A DNA stretch of 64,000 nt from positions 35,904 through 99,903 of the forward strand of contig DMDA01000019.1 in the NCBI GenBank assembly GCA_003451595.1, read 5' to 3'. Shown piece by piece: positions 8,498-16,654 of this stretch. Source of the DNA: Chloroflexota bacterium (GTDB lineage: Bacteria; Chloroflexota; Anaerolineae; Caldilineales; Caldilineaceae). The notes under the pieces are model-generated. The model made no database searches, was not told the DNA's origin, and saw only the letters and a list, made by a program, of their open reading frames with translations. Made by a program: the position numbers and the translations under genes. Position 1 is the first letter of the stretch. Each line of letters begins with the position of its first letter.

Positions 8498-10225
8498 TTC
8501 CCGCCGAAAGCGCTTCTCTTGCGCATACGGAAAGAAATCCAATACTTCGCCAGCGCCGGTGCGTGCCTGCAGGCCGCGCCAAAACTCTACGGTAAAGAGC
8601 TGGCTGTGGTGCTCCTCCATCACCTTGCGCAGGGGGGCGGGGAACCAGAGAAACTTGCGGAATTCCTCTGGAAAGATGTCATTTTCGGCGACGGCGAACC
8701 ACGGCTGGTCAGCCACTTCGTCATCATAGTCGCGTGCAGCAGGCAGGTGGCGGAAGTTGCATTCGGTCAGCAGGCACAACTCGTCATAATCATAGAAGAC
8801 GACGCGACCATGCCGCGTGACGCCAAAGTTCTTGATAAAGAGGTCGCCTGGAAAGATGTTAGCTGCCGCCAGATCGATGATGGCGCGACCGTAGTCGATC
8901 ACCGCCGCCTTTGCCTTCTCGAAACTCATCTCCTTGATGTAAAGGTCGAGCGGATAGAGCCGTCGTTCGGTGTAGAGATGCTTGATGATCACCTCGTCGT
9001 CGGTTACGGTAACGGTGTTGGCGGCAACGTCCTGCAACTCCTGGAGCAATTCTGGCGAGAAACGGTCGCGGCTGAAGGTCAATCCCTCGAACTCCTGTGC
9101 ATCGACCATGCGCCCGACGCGGTCATGCTTGAAGACCAGCCTGTAGCGATCCATCACCTGCTCGCGTGTGGAGGTCTTCGGGTAGGCGAAGCGATCCTTG
9201 ATCACCTTGAAGACCATATCGTAGGAGGGTAGAGTGAAGACCGTCATAACCATGCCTTTGGCGCCGCGTGCGATCTCGAACTTGTCGTTGGAGTTGTTGA
9301 GGTGGCGGTAGAGCGCGCGGTAACGCTCGGTCTTCCCGTGCTTGTTGTAGCCGACGGCGATGTACAGTTCTGCAACTGGCTTCAGGGGCAGGATGCTCTT
9401 GAGAAAGCCGACCAGATCACCGGGGATTTCCGCCTCCACGTGAAAATAGGAACGAGTGAAGCTGAAGACGACGCTCGCCTCCTCCTCGGAAAAGAGCGCC
9501 GCGTCCACGATGATGCCGGCGTCGGTGTTGAGCAGCGGCAGGATGATCGGGATCACGCGGTTGCGTTTGCGCACACGCCCTACCAGATAGGCGCCTTTGT
9601 TACGGTAGAAGACCGACTTGACCATCTCCACAGCGTCGAAGTCGGGCGTGTCCCAGTAGGCGCGGAGATGTCGTTCCATGACGCGCGCCACACGCCGAAC
9701 GTCACCATCGATGTCTTGATAGGGCACAGCAAAGGCATAATCGCGCAGAATTGCCTTGATCATTTCTTCCAGGGTGGTGACCTGGCTGTAGACGCGCACG
9801 ATCGGGGTGTCACCCGTTGGGATCGTGGTGGCGCCAAACCAGACAAATTCTAGCGATGGTTCGACGCCGACCGTTGTCAGGATGCGCCGCGTCACCGAAT
9901 TGTAGAAGGTCTCCGCCAGCTCGACATCTTTGCGTTGATTGATTAGGCGGGCGTAGGCAGCCTTGATAGCGGCCCAGACATACGGACTATGCACCTGCTC
10001 ACCTAACATCAGGCGCAATCCGGCCACCAGGCGTTGCACAACTGTCTCGCGCAGGCCGAGCCGCTCGACTGCGTCATCTTGCCACTGCGCCCACTCTCGG
10101 CGCTCGAATCGTTCGCGAGCGCGCCGGGTGATCGCCTTGAATTCGTTGTGATAGTCATCGAAGGCGCTGTGGATGGCGGCAGCGGCGTTGCGCGCCAGGT
10201 TGCGTTTGACTGGCTCGACCGACAT
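8471..10225 (-). CDS. aceK: Isocitrate dehydrogenase kinase/phosphatase
   Basis: A 584-residue protein matching AceK over its full usual length (about 570-600). AceK phosphorylates and dephosphorylates isocitrate dehydrogenase to divide carbon between the TCA cycle and the glyoxylate shunt. The N-terminal regulatory half is helical. The kinase half begins near residue 320 with the atypical P-loop GAKGMVMTVFTLPSYDMVFK, whose lysine follows in the expected place, and continues with FEGLTFSRDRF and FIKNFGVTRHGRVVFYDYDE, the catalytic and metal-binding region. GGGAG precedes the ATG at 10225. No aceA, aceB or icd is visible nearby, so it stands alone here. Confidence 0.93.
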   Translation of the reverse strand: MSVEPVKRNLARNAAAAIHSAFDDYHNEFKAITRRARERFERREWAQWQDDAVERLGLRETVVQRLVAGLRLMLGEQVHSPYVWAAIKAAYARLINQRKDVELAETFYNSVTRRILTTVGVEPSLEFVWFGATTIPTGDTPIVRVYSQVTTLEEMIKAILRDYAFAVPYQDIDGDVRRVARVMERHLRAYWDTPDFDAVEMVKSVFYRNKGAYLVGRVRKRNRVIPIILPLLNTDAGIIVDAALFSEEEASVVFSFTRSYFHVEAEIPGDLVGFLKSILPLKPVAELYIAVGYNKHGKTERYRALYRHLNNSNDKFEIARGAKGMVMTVFTLPSYDMVFKVIKDRFAYPKTSTREQVMDRYRLVFKHDRVGRMVDAQEFEGLTFSRDRFSPELLQELQDVAANTVTVTDDEVIIKHLYTERRLYPLDLYIKEMSFEKAKAAVIDYGRAIIDLAAANIFPGDLFIKNFGVTRHGRVVFYDYDELCLLTECNFRHLPAARDYDDEVADQPWFAVAENDIFPEEFRKFLWFPAPLRKVMEEHHSQLFTVEFWRGLQARTGAGEVLDFFPYAQEKRFRREEGIEGLGD

Positions 10226-10279
10226 CAGTTGGCTCCCTGTTGCTGTAATGAAGGTTCTCTGTATTGCACTATAGCACGC

Positions 10280-10325
10280 AGCGGCGCCTTCCTGAAAGCC
10301 GTCAGGCTTTCAGGAAGGCGCCGCT
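10280..10325. terminator. Perfect 21-bp stem hairpin between DUF4331 gene and aceK
   Basis: Arms of 21 bp, starting agcggcgccttcctgaaagc, enclose the loop gtca with no mismatch. It is 33 bp past the stop of the DUF4331 gene (leftward) and 54 bp before aceK. There is no T-run, so it may be a factor-dependent terminator, an mRNA-stabilising stem or a REP-like repeat. It shares the CTTCCTGAAAG core with 8351-8382. Confidence 0.6.
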
Positions 10326-10357
10326 GGAGAAGTTGCTTCAGGCAGCCCCTGTTGTGT

Positions 10358-12691
10358 TTACGGGATTGTAAGCACTGGCAGATAGATAGAATTGATCGCG
10401 GCGCTTTCGCCCTCTTCAGTTTCGTCCGCGTCGAAGTTGGTCATGCCGCGCCCGGCGGTCAGCAGCGACAGGCTGACAGTGCTGCTGGCCTGCGGCATCG
10501 TCCCGGCTGCAATGGCGACGCGCACGCGCTGCCCGTTGGCATCGATATACTCGATGGTCAGGCAGGGCGCTGCGTTCGGGTCGCCATCGTACGCGCGTGC
10601 TGTACGTGTGCCCTGGCCCGTGATGAAGAATGCCAGGTTGTTGCCGGCCTGCCACCCGCTTCGACCCACAATCTCTTGCACAATGGCCGTTAGATTGGGC
10701 GACCACTGCGTCTGCCCCACGGTGTCCCAGGCAGGTACGTCGTTCCAGGTGACAGCGGCCGTCGTCTTGGCGCGACTGCTCAAATTACCGTTGCCGGGGC
10801 TGAAACTGGCGGCGTTGTCGGTTGCTTCCCCTCGGATAGTAAACGCGGCCGGCCCGCTTTGCGCTTTGGCGATGTAGAACTGAATGTACGCGTTGACGAT
10901 CGTGGCGCCTTGCGGGACATCGACCTGGCGGAAGCGCAGCCCGACCGTCTGTGCGCCGCTGGCATTTTCGCCCAGTTCCAGGTTTTTGCGGTTGAGGCGC
11001 ACGGCGCCGGCGGCAGTCTCTTCGGCGTCGTCGCGCTTCTCTTGTAACAAGGCGTAGGTGCTGACCTGCGCCGCTGGCGGCATTGGGTTCTGATGGATAT
11101 GCTCCTGTCCACTTTGTGCAGTAGCCATATAGGGGAAACTGTTACGAAACGGCCTGTCGTTGTAGTCGATGCCATCCGTCAGCACGTTGATCAGCGTCGG
11201 GTCGAAGCTAAAGCCTGCGTCACGACCGTCGAGCACGGCATACGCTGCGCCTGCCACTGCTAGCAACTCGATTTCCACCGTGTCATCGAAAAGACGACGT
11301 CCGTTGGGGAACCCGCAGGCGTCGCCGCCTAATACACCCAGGCGGCTGGGGGTGGGTGAGCAGAGGTCGCCTTTGATGGCGGTGTTGATACGGATCATTT
11401 CGGCAGGGCGCACGTTGGCAGGCTGGTTGACATTAAAGCCAGCGGGCAACGTGACCGGGCCATTGTGCGTGTTGATTGTGAACGGCGCGGCCAACTTCAT
11501 GCCCGTCAGGAAGATGTCAAAGATGTCGCCGCGTCCGGAGCGTGGACTGCCCACAGACACGTCGGTGCTACAATTGTTGTCGCTGTCGCTGGGCAGCGGG
11601 ACGCCGTAGAGACCACACAACAAGCGACCGATCTCTGGATCCTCCACGCTGCGCTGGAGGGTCTCTTGCACCTGCGCACCGGCAGCGCCGGTGTAGAGCG
11701 CCAGATCGACATCGGGTGTGATGCTATTGAAGGCATCTTTGAGTGCATAGGGAAGCACTACCTCGTTCACCAGTGGCATCCCCAGGCGCGAAACCTGCAC
11801 TGGGGCGCCGCTGTTGGTCAGGCTGCCGAGCCCCGCCGCTCCGTTGAGCACCCGCATCGAGGGCCGCCGCGCTGTTGCCCATACGCCAAGCACCGGATCG
11901 CCATTGGTTGTGAGACGGCTGATCGGAATCTCAAGCACCAGGCTGTGATTGTTGAAGCCTGCCACCGAATCGACCGGGTTGTTGTTGCCCTGATTGTAGC
12001 CAATGGGTGGTTGTTGGCCGCGTAATGTCAGCAGATCAAAGACCTGAAGATCGACCCAAAAGGCATCGTCTACCTGACCCGCGTAGATTTTGATCTCATC
12101 GCCATTATCATTAACCGTGTAGATAAAGTTGTCGGCCAGTGTCTCGTAATTTGCCGTAGACTTGCTGCCAATATTGACCGGTGGCGCAAGCACGTTCTCC
12201 AGCAGCGTCTTGCTGCCCTGTGCGGTGGTCTCTGTGATGGAGAACCGTTGCTGACGGTTCCAGTTGGCGCCGTCGGCGCCAATCGGCCCAACGTTGTAGA
12301 GGAAGGTTAGCGGATTCTGTACTTGGGTGCTGCTCGAGAGCGTGTAGGTAAAGTCGGCCACAGCATCGCCGTCGTTGTCGACGTGGATGTCATAGAACAC
12401 ACCGTTGCCCCATTCCCAGTAGTTTGGTCCGCCCTCCGGCCCCTCAAACGGAATCCAACTGCCGACCAGCACCACGTTGTCTGGGTTGGCGGGCGAGACA
12501 AAGACATAGGTGTCTGTGTTGTCGGCGTAGGCGTCCTGTGAGATGAGCGGCGCTTCCCGATGGCTGGATGCTGCTGCGTCCTGCTGTTGAGAGACAAGCG
12601 CGCCCGCCAGGAGCATCACGGCGGCCATGAAGAGTGTGAGCGCTGCGTGGAGCCGCGCGCGCAGCCGATGAAGGGATGGTTTGATCTGCAT
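10358..12691 (-). CDS. Secreted DUF4331 protein with C-terminal DNRLRE/CBM96-like domain
   Basis: A 777-residue exported protein. Residues 1-40 form a signal peptide with the hydrophobic core LHAALTLFMAAVMLLAGALV. The DUF4331 region starts with SSHREAPLISQDAYADNTDT near residue 41 and runs to about 540. A beta-rich region near 560-730 (AVRLNRKNLELGENASGAQT, then TWNDVPAWDTVGQTQW) resembles the DNRLRE/CBM96 disaggregatase-type module of large surface proteins. It ends IYLPVLTIP, a tail often seen in Chloroflexota exported proteins. AAGGA lies 8 nt before the ATG. It is the last gene of a five-gene leftward block and is a longer paralog of the protein at 14893-16605. The biochemical role of DUF4331 is not established. 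Confidence 0.88.
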   Translation of the reverse strand: MQIKPSLHRLRARLHAALTLFMAAVMLLAGALVSQQQDAAASSHREAPLISQDAYADNTDTYVFVSPANPDNVVLVGSWIPFEGPEGGPNYWEWGNGVFYDIHVDNDGDAVADFTYTLSSSTQVQNPLTFLYNVGPIGADGANWNRQQRFSITETTAQGSKTLLENVLAPPVNIGSKSTANYETLADNFIYTVNDNGDEIKIYAGQVDDAFWVDLQVFDLLTLRGQQPPIGYNQGNNNPVDSVAGFNNHSLVLEIPISRLTTNGDPVLGVWATARRPSMRVLNGAAGLGSLTNSGAPVQVSRLGMPLVNEVVLPYALKDAFNSITPDVDLALYTGAAGAQVQETLQRSVEDPEIGRLLCGLYGVPLPSDSDNNCSTDVSVGSPRSGRGDIFDIFLTGMKLAAPFTINTHNGPVTLPAGFNVNQPANVRPAEMIRINTAIKGDLCSPTPSRLGVLGGDACGFPNGRRLFDDTVEIELLAVAGAAYAVLDGRDAGFSFDPTLINVLTDGIDYNDRPFRNSFPYMATAQSGQEHIHQNPMPPAAQVSTYALLQEKRDDAEETAAGAVRLNRKNLELGENASGAQTVGLRFRQVDVPQGATIVNAYIQFYIAKAQSGPAAFTIRGEATDNAASFSPGNGNLSSRAKTTAAVTWNDVPAWDTVGQTQWSPNLTAIVQEIVGRSGWQAGNNLAFFITGQGTRTARAYDGDPNAAPCLTIEYIDANGQRVRVAIAAGTMPQASSTVSLSLLTAGRGMTNFDADETEEGESAAINSIYLPVLTIP

Positions 12692-12765
12692 AGGTTTTTT
12701 CCTTCTAGATAAAGATGTCCGACATACGATTGTGACAATCCGATGAACCGGTCAGTTGGAAACGG

Positions 12766-13386
12766 TCATGCGCTCTTGCGCGTCAGTTCCCCTTCGCTCT
12801 GTTTCTCCTTGCTCTGCGCGTGAAGGCAATGTCGCAGCCAGTCGATCGCCTTCTGGAGTGCTGCCTCAAAAGCCAGCGTCTGTTTCACCTCCTTGCTGAC
12901 ATGCGCATCCCAGTAATGTGTAGTCTTGGCGACAGCTGTGATTACGTTTTTGATCTCGCCTTTGAGCGTGAAGTTGGCGGCAGCCGGGACGAAGATCTCT
13001 TTGCCGCACCAATGGCATTCCACGTTCTCCTGATTGATCTGCTCGCTAAGCCAGCGCGCTTGCGCGCTGGAGAGGCATTCAATGGCGATCCAGCCTGGTG
13101 TCGCGGGAGCAGCGTGTAGCCCGCTCACTAGTTGGATGCCACGGATTATCTCGTGCACGACCTGGCGATACGCGGAGCTGTTAGCGTTGGCGCCCGTTGG
13201 CGCCTGCAACAACTCGCCGCGATGGGGCGGGCCGCCAACGCTTGCCAGTTCACAAAAGGTCGTCCACATGCGTTCCCAGGCGACGCTGCCATCATCGTTG
13301 TAGACCATTGGCGCCGAAGCCATCGGTGCACGCCCACCAACTTCGGGCGCAGAGAGAGAAGAATGTGCGATCAGGCGTGATGTCAT
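12766..13386 (-). CDS. Conserved-looking protein of unknown function with CxxC
   Basis: A 206-residue soluble protein that I do not recognise. It has no signal peptide or membrane segment. Visible features are a WERMWTTFCELASVGGPPHRG segment (quoted in part: TTFCELASVGGPPHRG) near residues 42-58, a helical middle, and ECHWCGKEIFVPAA near residue 123, a single CxxC that might bind a metal with other ligands, followed by a repeated-Lys helix. AAAGG precedes the ATG at 13386. It lies between a TPR gene (62 bp upstream) and a DUF4331 gene (74 bp downstream), all leftward, so it is probably part of the nickel-transporter/DUF4331 block. A metal-linked role is a guess from context. Confidence 0.75.
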   Translation of the reverse strand: MTSRLIAHSSLSAPEVGGRAPMASAPMVYNDDGSVAWERMWTTFCELASVGGPPHRGELLQAPTGANANSSAYRQVVHEIIRGIQLVSGLHAAPATPGWIAIECLSSAQARWLSEQINQENVECHWCGKEIFVPAAANFTLKGEIKNVITAVAKTTHYWDAHVSKEVKQTLAFEAALQKAIDWLRHCLHAQSKEKQSEGELTRKSA

Positions 13387-13448
13387 GAGAAAGCCTTTCT
13401 CTTCTGTTATGTTCGGTACGATTCTGTGTAGATGCGTTGAGATAAGGT

Positions 13449-14795
13449 TTAGGGTTTCCCCCCTTGCAAACGAGTTTTGAGCGCCTCAAGTTGTTGGTTT
13501 CCCAGAGGTGAGGGATACGGATTGATGGCAAGCGCCTGGGCAAGCTGTTCACTGGCGATGACGAGGTCGCCACGCGCTGCAGCAATCTCAGCAGCGTGAA
13601 GATAGAACAAGGCGTCGTGTGTACCTAGCCGCCGCGCTTCCTCACTGTAGTGCCACGCTTCCGTATAGCGCCCGTTGCGATAGAGAGACCAGGAGAGGGT
13701 ATCGGCAGCATAGATTGTTGGACGTGTAGCATAGGCGGCTTCTGCCTGTGCTAGCGCTTCTGATGTGTTGTGTCCGTGCACCGCCTCGAACGTTGCCATT
13801 TCCAAATCAACCGCCATGCCCGCCGTGGCGCTGAGTTGCTGTACAACCCGCACGAGATCATATTGCGCCTGCGCATTGGCGACATCGCCTTGCGCTGCGT
13901 AAAGCTCACCGAGGAGGATCAGGTGTTCAGGCAACGGAAGTCGCTCGGCCAGGGGGATGAGCTGCGTGAACGCGCCTTGTGGATTGTTCTGCGCTGCCAT
14001 GACCTGGGCAAGTCCAGCAAGCGCCGGTGCATAGTCGGGTTGCAGCGCCAGCACTTGCCGATACACGCTCTCCGCCTGGCCGAGTGCATTTTGGCTGCGA
14101 TAGAGATTTCCTAAATGCGTCAGCGCCCATAGCCATGGCTCTGTGCCGGGCGCCGCGCTAGCAACCGCCATCTGCATCGCTGCCAGTGCGCCATCGACAT
14201 CGCCATGTAATTCGCGCAAATAGGAGACGCGGCTGTAGGATTCTGTGTCGGGACGCATGTCCACCATTTTCTGTAGCGCTGTCACTGCTTCGTCGTAGCG
14301 TCCGAGCTCCACCAAGGCATCCGTGCGGATGCCGTAAGCCGCCGCACGATACGGATTTTCGGCGAGTAGGCGATCGGCCCACTTCAGTGCACCGGCGAAG
14401 TCGTGCAACGCCAGCGCTAGCACCCCGCGCGCCGTCAGGGCATCGGCGTTTTGTGGATCGAGAGCCAGTGACCTTTCGATTGCACCTTGAGCGCGTCCAT
14501 ATAGAGATGTATCGCCCGTCAGGCGAATTTTCTGCAACCACGCAATACCGAGCTGCGCATAGCTATTCGCATCTGTAGGCGCACGCTGGAGTCGCGCCTG
14601 AATCTGGGCAATTGCTTCAGACGAGCCGGGCGTCAGTGCGGTTGTGCGCGGCGTTGGTGGAGCAATCCGGAACACGTCGCTCAGGCTGCGCACGCTAATT
14701 GCACCTGTGGTTACGATCAGCACTGCCATGAACCGGATGAAAGCCTGGCGCGGTAGACGCCGTAGAGAAGCTGAGAGAAACGCTGTTGTCATCAT
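13449..14795 (-). CDS. Membrane-anchored TPR-repeat protein
   Basis: A 448-residue protein with one N-terminal hydrophobic segment (AFIRFMAVLIVTTGAIS) followed by about ten tetratricopeptide repeats. Typical repeats are AQIQARLQRAPTDANSYAQL, ALDPQNADALTARGVLALAL and VYRQVLALQPDYAPALAGLA. TPR solenoids bind partner proteins. The ATG at 14795 is chosen because AAGGAA lies a few bases upstream; the frame could extend to 14858 but would lose that site. It sits between the two DUF4331 paralogs, and its location outside the membrane fits a scaffold for exported proteins. This role is inferred from position only. Confidence 0.85.
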   Translation of the reverse strand: MMTTAFLSASLRRLPRQAFIRFMAVLIVTTGAISVRSLSDVFRIAPPTPRTTALTPGSSEAIAQIQARLQRAPTDANSYAQLGIAWLQKIRLTGDTSLYGRAQGAIERSLALDPQNADALTARGVLALALHDFAGALKWADRLLAENPYRAAAYGIRTDALVELGRYDEAVTALQKMVDMRPDTESYSRVSYLRELHGDVDGALAAMQMAVASAAPGTEPWLWALTHLGNLYRSQNALGQAESVYRQVLALQPDYAPALAGLAQVMAAQNNPQGAFTQLIPLAERLPLPEHLILLGELYAAQGDVANAQAQYDLVRVVQQLSATAGMAVDLEMATFEAVHGHNTSEALAQAEAAYATRPTIYAADTLSWSLYRNGRYTEAWHYSEEARRLGTHDALFYLHAAEIAAARGDLVIASEQLAQALAINPYPSPLGNQQLEALKTRLQGGKP

Positions 14796-14892
14796 GTCGT
14801 TCCTTGATCTGACAGACAGAGTGGTGATTAAAAGCGCCCCTGCCTCCAGCAGATGCATTCTGTGGCGGCAGAAGCGCTTGCATCAGGAATCG

Positions 14893-16605
14893 CTACATGC
14901 GTCGCCGCAACAGACCTGGCAGTGTCAATAAGGCCAGAGGTTGGGCGCCGGCCGGCGCCAGGAACTCCAGCGTCTTCTGAATCCAGGGCAGGATTACCTG
15001 AAAGAATGGATTTGTGTGCCAGTGCGCCTGACCTGATTGTGCCTGCGCCACATAGGGGAAGGTAGCGCGGAAGGGTTTGTCGTTCTCGTTGACGCCATCA
15101 GTTAACACTTCGATTAGCGCTGGGTTGAAACTAAAGCTGGCATCGCGGCCATCCAGCACTGGGTACGCAGCGCCTGCCACCGCAAGCAACTCAATCTCTA
15201 CCACGTCATCGGCAAGACGACGTCCGTTGGGGAAGCCACACGCATCACCGGCCAGGATGCCGAGCCGACTCGGTGTCGGCGCGCAGAGCGCACCTTTGAT
15301 ATCGGTATTGATCCGGATCATCTCTGCTGGGCGGACATTGGCAGGCTGGTTAACGTTGAAGCCGGCAGGTAGACCGACCGGCCCACTTGCAGTTGTGATT
15401 GTGAATGGTGCAGCCAACTTCATGCCGGTCAAGAAGACATCAAAGATATCCCCACGCCCAGAGCGTGGCGTCCCCACCGTCACTTCAGTGCTGCAATCAT
15501 CGTTAGCGTCGCCTGGCAGCGGCACACCATAGAGTGCACAAAGCAAACGACCAATTTCGGGATCTTCAACGCTTTTTTGAAGCGTGGTCTGAAGCGCTGA
15601 CCCCAGCGCGCCCGTGTAGATCTCCAGGTCGAGGTCTGGGGAAAGGGTGTTGAACGCATCTTTGACGCCCATTGGAATGACCACTTCGTTGACAAGTGGC
15701 ATGCCGAGCCGCGAGACTTGGCTGTAGTTTGCGCCTGCTGTCGCATTATCACCCGCCATGACTACAGTCATGCTCTGGCGTCGTGTACCCGCCCAGACGC
15801 CCAGCACCGGTTCGCTGCCTTGCTTGACGCGTGAGATCGGCGTTTCGACCACCAAAGTATGCACATTGAAGGCCGATAATGAATCCACGGGGCGGTTGTT
15901 GCTGAGATATCCAATGGGCGGCTCCTGACTGCGAAGCGTCAACAGGTCGAAGACTTGCAAATCGACAAAGAACGGGTCGTCAGATTGACCTGCAAAGACT
16001 TTGACGCCGGCTGGCAACCCATCGCTGGCATCGAAGATCGCCGCGTCTTCCAGCGCAGTGTAGTCGGCAGTCGATTTTTCGCCGATATTGACCGGTGCAG
16101 TCGGTCGGTTGCCCACAAACACGGTTACGCCGGTTGCCGTGCTTTCGGTGACAGTGATGTATTGACGTCGATTCCAATCGGTATCCATCACATTGTTGAT
16201 TGGCCCTGTGTTGTACAAGAATGTATTGGGGTTGCCGATCACTACCTTACTGGCAAGCGTATAAGTGATGTCAGCGTGTGCATCGCCGTTGTTATCAACG
16301 TAGATGTCATAGAGCGCTGTGTCGTCCCACTCCCAGTAATTTGGCCCACCCTCTGGCCCCTCAAACGGAATCCAACTGGCAACAAAGACCACATTGTCCG
16401 GATTTTCAGGGGAGATGAAGACATAGGTGTCGGTGTTGTCAGCGAAAGGGTCTTTGGAGATCAGTGGCGCTTCGCGATGACTAGACGCTTCCACATCCTG
16501 ACGAAAGCTAACCGCCATCGCAATGAATAGCAGCAGCGCCGATGCTAATGCCATAGCAGCCAGCAGACTGGTGTTCGCCAGGCTCCGGGTGTATCGAATG
16601 TTCAT
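14893..16605 (-). CDS. Secreted DUF4331 protein (shorter paralog)
   Basis: A 570-residue exported protein closely related to that at 10358-12691 across the DUF4331 region (SSHREAPLISKDPFADNTDT, PNYWEWDD, SVEDPEIGRLLCALYGVPLP, PRSGRGDIFDVFLTGMKLAA). The signal peptide core is LLAAMALASALLLFIAMAV. It lacks the extra beta domain of its paralog and ends with a short hydrophobic stretch and LLRRRM, which looks like a C-terminal sorting tail, though no standard motif is clear. ATG 16605 is picked because AAGGAG lies 7 nt upstream; the ATG at 16611 is only one base from it. It is 49 bp downstream of the NicO-type transporter gene. Confidence 0.88.
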   Translation of the reverse strand: MNIRYTRSLANTSLLAAMALASALLLFIAMAVSFRQDVEASSHREAPLISKDPFADNTDTYVFISPENPDNVVFVASWIPFEGPEGGPNYWEWDDTALYDIYVDNNGDAHADITYTLASKVVIGNPNTFLYNTGPINNVMDTDWNRRQYITVTESTATGVTVFVGNRPTAPVNIGEKSTADYTALEDAAIFDASDGLPAGVKVFAGQSDDPFFVDLQVFDLLTLRSQEPPIGYLSNNRPVDSLSAFNVHTLVVETPISRVKQGSEPVLGVWAGTRRQSMTVVMAGDNATAGANYSQVSRLGMPLVNEVVIPMGVKDAFNTLSPDLDLEIYTGALGSALQTTLQKSVEDPEIGRLLCALYGVPLPGDANDDCSTEVTVGTPRSGRGDIFDVFLTGMKLAAPFTITTASGPVGLPAGFNVNQPANVRPAEMIRINTDIKGALCAPTPSRLGILAGDACGFPNGRRLADDVVEIELLAVAGAAYPVLDGRDASFSFNPALIEVLTDGVNENDKPFRATFPYVAQAQSGQAHWHTNPFFQVILPWIQKTLEFLAPAGAQPLALLTLPGLLRRRM

Positions 16606-16654
16606 TCTCATTCTCCTTGTGTAAAAACCTTGTTGGAATGCTGATAGGAACAAC

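Noticed and set aside
8519..9232. A 237-residue plus-strand frame, and a second at 9302-9853
   Set aside because: Both are antisense to aceK, whose protein is recognisable over its whole length.
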